From NCBI GenBank assembly GCA_934462705.1, contig CAKSIH010000009.1:1-42806 (forward strand): a stretch of DNA of 42,806 nucleotides, read 5' to 3'. Positions 1-7,413 of the stretch are shown in pieces. The stretch is from an uncultured Eubacteriales bacterium (GTDB lineage Bacteria; Bacillota; Clostridia; Oscillospirales; Acutalibacteraceae). A program made the translations under genes and the position numbers. The notes below the pieces were generated by a model, which saw nothing but the letters and a program-made list of their open reading frames with translations, made no database searches and was not told the origin of the DNA. Within the stretch, counting starts at the first letter, position 1. The number at the start of each line of letters is the position of its first letter.

Positions 1-66
1 AAGTTAAGCCTGGTGGTGCCGAAAATACTTGGCTGGTGACGGCCCGGGAAAATAGGAAGATGCCAA
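1..66 (+). rRNA. rrf: 5S ribosomal RNA, 3' part (cut by window start)
   Basis: The first bases match the 3' half of a bacterial 5S rRNA: the conserved AAGTTAAGCC, then GCCGAAAATACTTGGCTGG and a terminal AGGAAGATGCC. The 5' half lies outside the window. It ends about 10 bases before tRNA-Asn, the usual end of an rRNA operon (16S-23S-5S-tRNA). The exact 3' end is estimated. Confidence 0.88.
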
Positions 67-76
67 CTTTTTATAT

Positions 77-152
77 TCCTCCTTAGCTCAGTCGGTAGAG
101 CATGCGGCTGTTAACCGCAGGGTCGTTGGTTCAAGTCCAACAGGGGGAGCCA
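77..152 (+). tRNA. tRNA-Asn (anticodon GTT)
   Basis: Full cloverleaf: acceptor stem TCCTCCT pairs with AGGGGGA, the D-arm holds AGCTCAGTCGGTAGAGC, the anticodon loop CTGTTAA gives anticodon GTT at 110-112, the T-arm holds GGTTCAAGTCC, and CCA is encoded at 150-152. It lies directly behind the 5S gene and probably belongs to the rRNA operon transcript. Its 3' half is duplicated at 346-377. Confidence 0.97.
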
Positions 153-161
153 AAGTTTAAG

Positions 162-192
162 AAACTCCACCTAAAAAGAGGGTGGAGTTTTT
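162..192 (+). terminator. Rho-independent terminator of the rRNA/tRNA-Asn transcript
   Basis: A 10-bp stem, AAACTCCACC (162-171) with GGTGGAGTTT (181-190), leads into a run of T. It starts ten bases after the tRNA 3' end. Confidence 0.85.
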
Positions 193-345
193 AGTTTCTG
201 CGGTGTTACAGCCGCAAGGATGAGGTTGTTAACTGGCTCGCAGTGCGCCGCGCCCAGAGGGCGAAGCAGGCGTGCTGATGAGCAGGAAAAGGCACAGAGA
301 ATTACGAACGAAGGTGAGTAAAACGACAATGCCTTTGACCGGAAT

Positions 346-377
346 GGTCGTTGGTTCAAGTCCAACAGGGGGAACCA
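346..377 (+). repeat. Duplicate of the tRNA-Asn 3' half (att-like repeat)
   Basis: The 32 bases from the variable loop through the T-arm to CCA repeat tRNA-Asn 121-152 with a single difference: A instead of G at the discriminator position (374). There is no matching 5' half, so this is not a tRNA gene. Duplicated tRNA 3' ends are the classic trace of site-specific integration. Here only about 200 bp separate the two copies, so no intact element lies between them. Confidence 0.8.
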
Positions 378-382
378 AAATG

Positions 383-415
383 AAAAGCTTTCACTAAAAT
401 GTGAAAGCTTTTTTT
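383..415 (+). terminator. Rho-independent terminator behind the duplicated tRNA 3' half
   Basis: The stem AAAAGCTTTCAC (383-394) pairs with GTGAAAGCTTTT, followed by a run of seven T. Like the real tRNA-Asn gene, the truncated copy therefore has its own terminator a few bases downstream. Confidence 0.8.
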
Positions 416-641
416 GCATGTTACGCCCGTACAATATTGATATTAATTGTCTCACGAGTTTGCTTTGCCGGCGGTTGAAGTAGCAGGGCCAACAGATAGA
501 AAAACGAACAGAGAATTGAGAGACATGGAATGGACAAAAAAATTTCTCGACTTTTTGAGGATAAGTCAACTTACTTATAATTATTTTGTAAATAAAAATC
601 TAGAAGCTCAAAATTATTAAAGAAAAGGATATGGAGTATTT

Positions 642-806
642 ATGAATTACATAGAAACCAAAGAAAAATTTATGGCAAACATCAAGTATTTGCGGGAAAG
701 CTTAAATTTGTCTTAGTGCAAGATTTTAGATAGGTTAAAGGTTGAATGGTCAACATATGTGTATTATGAAACGGGCAAAATTGATATCTTTAAAATCTCC
801 GTTTAA
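642..806 (+). pseudogene. Remnant of an Xre-type HTH regulator
   Basis: Reading from ATG 642 gives a short protein containing NIKYLRESLNLS, then a TAG stop at 714-716, then in the same frame CKILDRLKV and YETGKIDIFKIS up to TAA. This is the plan of a cI/Xre helix-turn-helix domain (NIKYLRE..LSQ...A..L.V..STI..YETGK). The stop falls where the family usually has Gln, so CAG to TAG is a likely cause. What remains is about 54 codons. A short HTH gene beside a tRNA duplication fits a decayed mobile element. Function is presumably lost. Confidence 0.6.
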
Positions 807-1017
807 AATAGAGAAGGTCTTTCATGTAGGACCTAGTAAACTACTTAAATTTAGATGGATTATAAAAATAGAAATTAAATTCTTTAACTTCCTTTTATAA
901 AATTTAAGCTTTAAATTTATTAACTTATATGAATGTATGTAAGCTATAAAAGTTATACATAATTCTTATTAAAATGTTCATTAAAGTATCCTTATCGACA
1001 AAATACTAATAAATTTA

Positions 1018-1046
1018 TTGACAAAAATTTACCATTTTGTTATCAT
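1018..1046 (+). promoter_or_regulatory. Sigma-A promoter of the secreted protein/AAA+ cluster
   Basis: TTGACA at 1018-1023, a 17-base spacer, then TATCAT at 1041-1046. It lies about 45 bases before the ATG at 1093, which has a GGAGG ribosome binding site at 1081-1085. The TTG inside the -35 box is in frame with the gene but cannot be the start if this promoter is used. Confidence 0.75.
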
Positions 1047-1092
1047 ATCAATAAGGTTAGGCTATGTAAAAAATAATGTAGGAGGATTTATT

Positions 1093-1611
1093 ATGAAAAA
1101 ATTTATATCAACTTTTGTAGCGCTTAGTATGATTATCACTTTTTTTACTTGCACGAACTGTCAACCATGTTTTGCTATTTGTCAAGCAAAAAAGTCAAAA
1201 ATAAATAAAAATGAAACTTTAACTTCAAATGTATGGAGATCAACGTTTGGTACAAAATCTGGAAATACTATACAGTGGGATTACCAAGTTTCTGCAGTGT
1301 ATAGTGGAGACAGAAACGTAAAGAAAATAAGGACAACATTTAAAGGATCTGCTTCGTTAAGAAGTTCTGCCTCTATGAATCTTGGCATATCTGCGAGTGG
1401 AGCAAGTGCTGGCGAAGGATCATCATGGCAGTCTGTCAGCACTAGCGAGAAATACTGGGAAAACAGCAATGGTGCAAAGTCCTCCTCGTATAGATCCAAT
1501 ATAGTGATCTCACCTGCTTGTGATTACAGAGACGGCACTATTTCAGTAACTAACACAGCCAGAGTCGAACTTAATGATGGTGGAGTATACGAAATTACGT
1601 CAGGTGTATAA
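1093..1611 (+). CDS. Small secreted Ser-rich protein (unknown; possible bacteriocin-like product)
   Basis: This gene encodes 172 residues, starting at ATG 1093 behind GTAGGAGGATT. The N-terminus (MKKFIS...) is a Sec signal peptide, with possible cleavage after Ala28 or Ala32. The end of the signal contains an odd cysteine cluster, CTNCQPCFAIC (residues 20-30). The mature part is rich in Ser, Gly, Asn and Tyr, with alternating polar and hydrophobic residues that suggest beta-strands, for example SASLRSSASMNLGISASGAS and YRSNIVISPACDYRDGTISV. I do not recognise the family. It is first in a cluster with a lipoprotein, an ABC ATPase, a FtsX-like permease and an exported AAA+ protein. That plan resembles bacteriocin/immunity loci such as the lactococcin 972 group, but this is inference from layout only. 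Confidence 0.8.
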   Translation: MKKFISTFVALSMIITFFTCTNCQPCFAICQAKKSKINKNETLTSNVWRSTFGTKSGNTIQWDYQVSAVYSGDRNVKKIRTTFKGSASLRSSASMNLGISASGASAGEGSSWQSVSTSEKYWENSNGAKSSSYRSNIVISPACDYRDGTISVTNTARVELNDGGVYEITSGV

Positions 1612-1666
1612 CATAATGCCAAATTAATAGCTACATAGCCTTCCCTAAAAAATAGGGAGAACTATT

Positions 1667-2563
1667 ATGAGAAAATTAATTACTTGTTTTATTGTTTTTC
1701 TGTTAGTTATACTGACAGGATGCAATCAAAAAAGTGAAATAGCAAATCTTTACCCATGTGCAGACGGGCAAAACACAATTTTGCTTTACGACAGATTTAA
1801 TTATCAGTTTTTTTCATATAATGTGGAAAAAATGGATGTTGAAGAAAAAAGCAAAGCTGACAATTTAATGCAATATGAATTTTCTACCCCTTGCGAATAT
1901 TTTTCTTCAGGAAACTGCATAATTGATAAATTTTCAATTATAAAGCTAGAAAATAATAAGGTTATAGAATTATTAAAAGTTCAAACCGGGAAGAGACTTT
2001 TTCCAGTCGCTGCATTGGGCAGTAACATATTTTTTGGTTTGTGTACACATACAGAAGATGATTTTAATAAAGTATTGGTTAAATACGATAAGGACAATAA
2101 TTGTTTAATTGAATACCCTAACGTGAATGGCCGAATCTGCAAAGGTGCAATAATTGGAGATAAATTATTTTATACAACATACGAGAAAGTAGACGGCCAA
2201 ACAAGACCGTATAGTTTATATTCGGTGAACTTTTATGATAAAAATGCAGAGCCACACTTAGAAATGCAAGATATTGAACTTGATGATATATATTCACAGG
2301 GGAGTAGACTATACCTTACAAATGAGAAATACATATACAGCCACGATGGTAAAAAGTTTCTAAAAGGGTGTCAAAATTACTTCATAGGTGATAATCTGCT
2401 TGTGCAATACTTTATTAATAGCAGTGCTGAGATGATACTAAAAATAACGGACACAAACACTAATGAAGTATTGTTTACAGCACCTAAAATACTTGGGTTT
2501 GAAGTGAAGGAAAATCAAATTGTAGCTTATTGCTATAAGAAAATAGAAACATTTAATTTTTGA
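1667..2563 (+). CDS. Lipoprotein of unknown function
   Basis: This is a 298-residue protein with a clear lipoprotein signal: MRKLITCFIVFLLVILTGC with lipobox LTGC and the lipidated Cys at residue 19. It should be anchored on the outer face of the cell membrane. The rest has no motif I recognise. Several recurring stretches of hydrophobic-Tyr/Phe strands (for example IGDKLFYTTYEK, GSRLYLTNEKYIYSHDGKK, IGDNLLVQYFI) look like blades of a beta-propeller. It lies 55 bases after the secreted protein and 15 bases before the ABC ATPase. In such clusters a lipoprotein often acts in self-protection or as an accessory to the transporter, but nothing in the sequence proves this. Confidence 0.8.
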   Translation: MRKLITCFIVFLLVILTGCNQKSEIANLYPCADGQNTILLYDRFNYQFFSYNVEKMDVEEKSKADNLMQYEFSTPCEYFSSGNCIIDKFSIIKLENNKVIELLKVQTGKRLFPVAALGSNIFFGLCTHTEDDFNKVLVKYDKDNNCLIEYPNVNGRICKGAIIGDKLFYTTYEKVDGQTRPYSLYSVNFYDKNAEPHLEMQDIELDDIYSQGSRLYLTNEKYIYSHDGKKFLKGCQNYFIGDNLLVQYFINSSAEMILKITDTNTNEVLFTAPKILGFEVKENQIVAYCYKKIETFNF

Positions 2564-2578
2564 CTTGAGGTGAAGAAG

Positions 2579-3187
2579 TTGCCATTTAAAATAGTTTTAA
2601 ACGGCGTTACAAAGATATACGACGATAGAATTGTAATTGATAGTGTTGACTATGGGTTTGAAAGCGGTGAAAGATACATCATAGACGGTGAAAGTGGTTG
2701 TGGAAAAACAACTTTGCTTAATATGATAGCTGGATATGTGTCTTGCGACAAAGGCAATATAGAAGTGAATTCTAAAATTGCATATTTGTTTCAAGATGAA
2801 CTGCTTTTTTCTAATTTAACGGTTAAAGAAAATTTACTAATAAGATGGTGTGCTTTAAAAGAAAATATTCAAGACTTTGGCGAACAGATAAAAAATGTAC
2901 TGACTAAATTGAAAATAGAGAATTTACTTGATAAAAAGGTGAATATGCTCTCTGGAGGAGAACGCCAGCGGGTGCAACTATCGTCAATGCTTTTGGTAGA
3001 TCCGGACATAGTTTTGATGGATGAACCAACAGTTAAGCTGGATGAAGAAAACAAAGCTGAAATAATAAAGTTAATCTCAGAGGCCTTTAAGAGTAAAACG
3101 TTGATTATAGTAACTCACGAGGCCGAAAAGTTTAATATTAAATATAAAAAATTAAAGATGAGAAATGGTAAGTTGTATAATGAATAA
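2579..3187 (+). CDS. ABC transporter ATP-binding protein (MacB/LolD type)
   Basis: This short, single-domain ABC ATPase of about 202 residues powers the permease encoded next. Walker A is GESGCGKT (residues 37-44), the Q-loop region is YLFQDELLF, the signature is LSGGERQR, Walker B is DIVLMDEP and the H-loop is IVTHEAE. The D-loop reads TVKLD rather than the common TSALD. Start: I prefer TTG at 2579, because GAGGTGA (2567-2573) sits five bases before it. The in-frame GTG at 2570 overlaps that ribosome binding site. The gene is followed by an 8-base overlap with the permease, so the two are translationally coupled. The size and pairing match exporters or mechanotransmission transporters of the MacB/FtsX superfamily; the substrate is unknown. 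Confidence 0.88.
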   Translation: MPFKIVLNGVTKIYDDRIVIDSVDYGFESGERYIIDGESGCGKTTLLNMIAGYVSCDKGNIEVNSKIAYLFQDELLFSNLTVKENLLIRWCALKENIQDFGEQIKNVLTKLKIENLLDKKVNMLSGGERQRVQLSSMLLVDPDIVLMDEPTVKLDEENKAEIIKLISEAFKSKTLIIVTHEAEKFNIKYKKLKMRNGKLYNE

Positions 3188-4388
3188 TAAAAAGATATCA
3201 AGGATGATATTAAGAAAATCAAATCAATTTTTAAAGATCTCAATAGCATTTTTTGCATTTTCGCTTGTTTTGCTATCAACTTTTTTAACCTTATTTGTAA
3301 ATCAATATATTCAGGTGGAACGAGACTTTATAGACAACGACAATACGCACATTATAGAGGTTTACTATGGCAACCAGCAAAATAATATAAGCGAGCTTAA
3401 ATTTTCTGATATAGAAAAAATAAAAAATAAAATCAATGAAAGCCATAAAGATTTAAAGCATGAAGTTATTACGGAGTATCAGATAAACTTTGGAATTGAG
3501 GATGACAATGGCAACATTATATTTATTTATGGACTGTCTGAAAATGCGGCAAAGTTTTTAAAGAGTATTAATTTTGCCAATGATAATATATATCAGCAAA
3601 GTATAGAAGGAAATGAGATAAACTTAAATATACCCGTTGTTTCCGTAAATGAAAATGGGATTTTTAGCGGTGATATAGAGCAGTATGCACTTAAAAATAA
3701 TAAGGTGAGTTTTGAAAATTTGCCAATTAATTTGTATGGTGAGCAGAAAGATAAAGCATTCGTAAGCAGCGAAACTTACAAAAAAATAGTTGAGAAAGCT
3801 TATGAAATGAGCTGGAATGATTTTGTAAGTCAGTTTGATGAAGAAAATATCTTTGGAATTCAAGCCATACACAAATTCTACATATATGTTGATAGTTTGA
3901 GCCAAGTTGAAAATGTTGCAAGAACGATAGACAGCATGGGATATTCGACAAACTACACTTTTAAGTCATTCAATAATTTTAGTGCGTCAATAAGCAACAC
4001 GGTTTTTATTTTCACTATTCTAATAATTGTAATTTTGTTGATTACAATTATTTATATGATTCTTTCATTTAATTCGTATTTAAAAGTGCAGCAAAAAGAC
4101 ATAGGCATTTTAAAACAATATGGTTACAGCGAAAAAAATATAAACAAAATATATTCTATAAGTATAAATAAAATATTCCTAAAGATTTTTATACCAATTA
4201 CGATTTTTACTCTTTTGATAGGTTGGGCTTTTCTGGGTATAAGCCAGTATAAGTACATTTTGATGATATTATGTTTATCTAGCTTTTTGCAATTTGTTAT
4301 AAATCGTATAGTTGTGCTTATGGTGTTAAAATCATATACAAGGAAAAACATTATAGACCTTTTAAAGAAAAGCAAGGAATTTGAATAA
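3180..4388 (+). CDS. FtsX/MacB-like ABC permease
   Basis: This is a 402-residue membrane protein. One TM helix lies near residues 18-40 (KISIAFFAFSLVLLSTFLTLF), followed by a large extracytoplasmic domain of about 230 residues. Three C-terminal TM helices follow, and between TM2 and TM3 is the cytoplasmic FtsX-type stretch QQKDIGILKQYGYSEKNINK (the usual 'E.GILRA.G' motif). This one-plus-three topology defines the MacB/FtsX superfamily. The start at ATG 3180 overlaps the ATPase stop; an in-frame ATG at 3165 is possible but less typical. It partners the preceding ATPase. Type VII ABC proteins of this kind often export or expel peptides rather than import nutrients. The neighbouring secreted protein is the obvious candidate substrate or target, by inference. 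Confidence 0.85.
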   Translation: MNNKKISRMILRKSNQFLKISIAFFAFSLVLLSTFLTLFVNQYIQVERDFIDNDNTHIIEVYYGNQQNNISELKFSDIEKIKNKINESHKDLKHEVITEYQINFGIEDDNGNIIFIYGLSENAAKFLKSINFANDNIYQQSIEGNEINLNIPVVSVNENGIFSGDIEQYALKNNKVSFENLPINLYGEQKDKAFVSSETYKKIVEKAYEMSWNDFVSQFDEENIFGIQAIHKFYIYVDSLSQVENVARTIDSMGYSTNYTFKSFNNFSASISNTVFIFTILIIVILLITIIYMILSFNSYLKVQQKDIGILKQYGYSEKNINKIYSISINKIFLKIFIPITIFTLLIGWAFLGISQYKYILMILCLSSFLQFVINRIVVLMVLKSYTRKNIIDLLKKSKEFE

Positions 4389-4403
4389 TTGGAGGATCAT
4401 ATT

Positions 4404-6272
4404 ATGAATAAAAGCACGCAAGCAAAAAAGTTTTTAAGTTTATTGATGGTTTTTACTTTTGCCTTCAATAGCAGCGTAGTTTTTGCAGCGGAAAGGGGCA
4501 AGGAAAGTAATATATTAAATGGCTCTGTAGAAGGCAAAATTTTAGCGGAAATTGGAAAAAGAGGGCTGGATTACAGTGAACTTGGTGCTAAGTATCTTTG
4601 GAAAAAGTATCAATGTAAACAGATAATTAAAAAAAGAGAAAAATACAAAGGTTTTAAGCCGTTGAATGAATCTAAGGAACTTTTAAATGACGTTGTTAAC
4701 GGGAAATCTGAAGATAAAGTGTATGGCCAAGAGCTTGCCAAAAAGCAGTGTTTACCAATTTTAAAGCAGAGTATACATAATATTGAAACCTTGAACTCAG
4801 GAAGAAAAACAAGTTTTAATGTTGAAGGAAATGTAATATACATGATTGGACCATCTGGAGTTGGAAAATCTACAATGGCTAAGGCCATTGCAAACGCTGT
4901 TCTTAAATATCCGGAAAAAACTTTATTAGTAATAAATACAGGTGCCATAGACGGCGAAGAACCTTTGGGCTCTCAGCTATTTAAAACCATCGAAAAAAAG
5001 AACATCGGCTTCGAAAATAGGAGTGTTTCAGACTTTAATGAAGGTATATACACTATCGAAACGGAAAGTCCAATACTTGACCATATATTAAGGTGGCAGG
5101 AAGCTGTTGTTATAATAGATGATTACGATAAAATGAAAAAAATGACGCGAAAGGATTATGAATTGGATTATGACAACGATTTAGCAAAAGAAGATCGCAC
5201 AGCTGATGAAATTATAAAAGCCATAGCAGATACAGGAAAATATCGAGTTTTTAATACAGAAATAGACTGCAGCAAAATTCTTTTCATTATAACAACAAAT
5301 GAAACGCGAGAAGAATTGGAGAAAAACTTTGGAATAGACGGAGTTAAAGGTGGAGGTGTCCAACGTCTTAATATAATTGAGTTCAATGAGCTTACACACG
5401 ATGATTGCAGAAAAATAATAGATGAAATTATTGAAAAACTAAAAGAAGAAATTACGGATTTTAAAGGCAGTTTTAAATTATTTGACTTTTATATTGACGA
5501 TAAGAGCAAAGAGAAATTAGCAAAGCTTATTTCTAATGACAAAGTGAATCAAGGAAGACTAAAAAGGCGTATTAAAAATGAGCTTATGGCTCTGTTTACT
5601 GAAAACATTGGCGACGAAGCAGGAAAATCTTTCGATGTTGTGTATACAGAAAGTAGTATTCCCGGAGCATTTGGAAAACTTGAGAAGTTTGACCATGAAG
5701 GTGATGAGAATTGCGGTATTGAAAGTTGCAGTAATGTTTCTTATGAGATAAGCAGTGACGATAACTTTTGTAAGACAGTTGTTTACGATATAAATGATTG
5801 TTGTAATAATATAAGAGCTGATATTCTCTACGGGGACTTCTCATGTACAAGAGATACGGAAGTCTATAGTAAATTGAACGCATATTTTAGTACTAATACT
5901 GTAAAGGTTTTGAAAAAGTACAAAAGGCTGAGACCTATTATTTCATTCGTAATGAAAGCTGTTGATAATAGAAAATTAACTTCAAACGCATATTTAAGAC
6001 AGTCATTTGCGGAAAATTTGTTACGTTCAGTTCTTTCGAACTTTTTAGCACAGTTAAATAGCGAAAAATGGAGAGAAAACGACATTGTTAATGTATCCTT
6101 TCTTAATGACCATACTTCAGTTACATTTAAAAGATTGACCCATGAGGATTGTACCGATTCCTTCAATACTTACTCAGCTCATTTAAAAGTTTTAAGAAAA
6201 CGCAAATTTGATAAAGATAAAACCTTTAAATCAATTAGATCAGACGTTGCAAGATTATTATCAGAGATATAA
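4404..6272 (+). CDS. Exported AAA+ ATPase, ClpB/torsin-like
   Basis: This 622-residue protein starts at ATG 4404, with GGAGGA at 4391-4396. Residues 1-29 are a textbook Sec signal peptide: Lys-rich N-region, hydrophobic FLSLLMVFTFAF, then VFAAE as cleavage site. The mature part has VYGQELAKKQ (about 106-115), typical of the linker before the AAA+ core in Clp and torsin proteins. Then come Walker A GPSGVGKST (149-157), Walker B VVIIDDYDK (about 235-243), sensor-1 FIITTN (ending near 299) and a sensor-2-like GRLKRR (about 384-389). The C-terminal ~200 residues are unrecognised and start with a cysteine-rich segment (ENCGIESC, NDNFC-like spacing, NDCCNN). A nucleotide-driven unfoldase outside the cytoplasm is unusual; ER-lumen torsins are the known parallel. 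Alternatively the signal may stay uncleaved and anchor the protein. Confidence 0.85.
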   Translation: MNKSTQAKKFLSLLMVFTFAFNSSVVFAAERGKESNILNGSVEGKILAEIGKRGLDYSELGAKYLWKKYQCKQIIKKREKYKGFKPLNESKELLNDVVNGKSEDKVYGQELAKKQCLPILKQSIHNIETLNSGRKTSFNVEGNVIYMIGPSGVGKSTMAKAIANAVLKYPEKTLLVINTGAIDGEEPLGSQLFKTIEKKNIGFENRSVSDFNEGIYTIETESPILDHILRWQEAVVIIDDYDKMKKMTRKDYELDYDNDLAKEDRTADEIIKAIADTGKYRVFNTEIDCSKILFIITTNETREELEKNFGIDGVKGGGVQRLNIIEFNELTHDDCRKIIDEIIEKLKEEITDFKGSFKLFDFYIDDKSKEKLAKLISNDKVNQGRLKRRIKNELMALFTENIGDEAGKSFDVVYTESSIPGAFGKLEKFDHEGDENCGIESCSNVSYEISSDDNFCKTVVYDINDCCNNIRADILYGDFSCTRDTEVYSKLNAYFSTNTVKVLKKYKRLRPIISFVMKAVDNRKLTSNAYLRQSFAENLLRSVLSNFLAQLNSEKWRENDIVNVSFLNDHTSVTFKRLTHEDCTDSFNTYSAHLKVLRKRKFDKDKTFKSIRSDVARLLSEI

Positions 6273-6290
6273 GCAAATCTACAAAAAAAC

Positions 6291-6319
6291 ACTAGGCTAG
6301 AGAATTTCTCTAGCCTAGT
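6291..6319. terminator. Hairpin terminator, better suited to the minus strand
   Basis: ACTAGGCTAGAGA (6291-6303) pairs perfectly with TCTCTAGCCTAGT (6307-6319). On the minus strand the stem runs into GTTTTTTTG, a good T-tract; on the plus strand the downstream sequence is T-poor. It lies between the convergent AAA+ gene and the broken minus-strand gene and probably serves both. Confidence 0.75.
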
Positions 6320-6349
6320 TACTTCTGCAAATGTTTTAACAAATCAAAT

Positions 6350-6753
6350 TTACTTGGTATCATTTTTCAGTATATATCTTGGAGGTGCGGAGTAACGTTC
6401 GCCTTCCCAAAAAGCAATTTTTCCTTTTATCCAGTATATAAGAAATATTCCTTTAAAAACATTTTCTTTCAATGCTTGCTCCAATGGCATAATTTTGCTG
6501 TCAGTAAGGTCTAGTAAATAGCAATCATCTTCGCTTTTTGCTCCGTAACTTTCAAATAGCTTCCAAATTACTTTATATGAATTAACTGATTTACTAACAT
6601 CGTTTATACAGCTATAATCGAATTTAGTGTCTAGAGTCCCAATTTGGTTTCTTCTTTTTTCGGAGATGACAACTCAAAAATCACTCGTTGCCTAGCATTT
6701 TTTTGAATAAATCGATTTATTATCTCTTTTTCAATTTCTATATCCATAATCAT
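6350..6753 (-). pseudogene. Frameshifted gene of unknown family
   Basis: On the minus strand an ATG (6753 or 6747, behind AAGGGG) opens a frame reading IINRFIQKNARQRVIFELSS followed by PKK, and after 13 further codons meets a TAG. The neighbouring frame continues from the same place as RRNQIGTLDTKFDYSCIND and stays open for about 100 codons to a TAA at 6350-6352, ending WEGERYSAPPRYILKNDTK. The two frames join at a run of six A after SSP; one extra A would restore a protein of about 135 residues. I have a vague memory of similar small cytoplasmic proteins but cannot name a function. The long intact downstream frame means the lesion is recent, a sequencing error, or bypassed by slippage. A terminator hairpin follows at 6291-6319. 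Confidence 0.7.
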
Positions 6754-7282
6754 AATCCCCTTTTTTAACATCCCTTACTTAGTATACAACAATAATTACG
6801 TCTTTTAAAGTAGCTTTGGTTTTTACTTTTAAAATATGAAAGCATGCTTTGGTACTAAAATTAATTGTTTTCAAATTTTTGAGTGCTGTTATAAGTTTAA
6901 CAAATTTTAACAAAATATAATTTTAAGAATGTTATCGGTTGCTGTTATGTTTCAACGATTTATGTGCTATCATAAAATAAAAAATAGAAAAATAGAGTAG
7001 ATTAAAGTTTTATTTTGATACAAGTTAAACTATTGATTATTGCATTAAAAAATGCTTTCTTATATGAATTACAATCTTAACTGTTAGAAGTTGACCTACA
7101 ATACTGAACTTTACTCCCAAAGCTAAATAAGAAATAGCTGTTGTATAGGCTAGAGTTAAAAATAGCTTTTCCTTATTAATTGTATACACATGGTGTTTAA
7201 GGAGAAAAGCGGTATTGTGCTGCGCATTAGCCGTATTAATATCCTTATATTGTAAAGGTTTTTAAATGTAAAAGGAGATTAT
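6754..7282. other. AT-rich stretch without a recognisable gene
   Basis: No credible ORF on either strand. The only local structure I see is the 12-base perfect palindrome AAAGCATGCTTT at 6839-6850, which could be an operator or chance. The composition is very AT-rich and resembles decayed DNA at the edge of the accessory region. Confidence 0.5.
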
Positions 7283-7342
7283 ATGGATTTTTATACTTTT
7301 ATGTTCAAAAATGGGATGTTAAATCATTTAAATTTTCTGTAA
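7283..7342 (+). CDS. Possible 19-residue peptide (leader or chance ORF)
   Basis: ATG 7283 follows a strong AAAGGAGA ribosome binding site at 7270-7277 and encodes MDFYTFMFKNGMLNHLNFL before TAA. No homology is recognisable. The good ribosome binding site and the position just before a small hydrophobic ORF are the only reasons to list it. It could be a leader peptide for that ORF or a chance frame. Confidence 0.25.
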   Translation: MDFYTFMFKNGMLNHLNFL

Positions 7343-7413
7343 TAAATGTTTGCAGCAGGGGGATGCCTGCGAAGGATGGGCTGTCCACTCCCTTAATGGA
7401 AGGGAGCGTTTAT

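Larger units (their letters stand above)
193..1092. other. Gene-poor stretch between tRNA-Asn and the secreted-protein cluster
   Basis: Positions 193-345 are clearly more GC-rich than the surroundings and contain no credible gene. Then come the second tRNA-Asn 3' half (346-377) and a second terminator (383-415). Positions 421-570 contain text loosely like 270-345 (for example CAGAGAATT followed by a GAAC/GAGA-rich stretch), possibly a decayed copy of the same sequence. A broken HTH gene occupies 642-806, and an AT-rich leader with a good promoter ends the stretch. I see no further genes. Confidence 0.6.

Noticed and set aside
171..569. Minus-strand reading frame of 132 codons across the tRNA duplicate
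   Set aside because: It reads through two terminators and the duplicated tRNA 3' half and starts in AT-rich DNA without a ribosome binding site. Frames of the type LLDLNQRP beside tRNA genes are known artefacts.
1018..1092. Longer N-terminus of the secreted protein from TTG 1018
   Set aside because: That TTG is the first half of the -35 box, and a good ribosome binding site and signal peptide point to ATG 1093.
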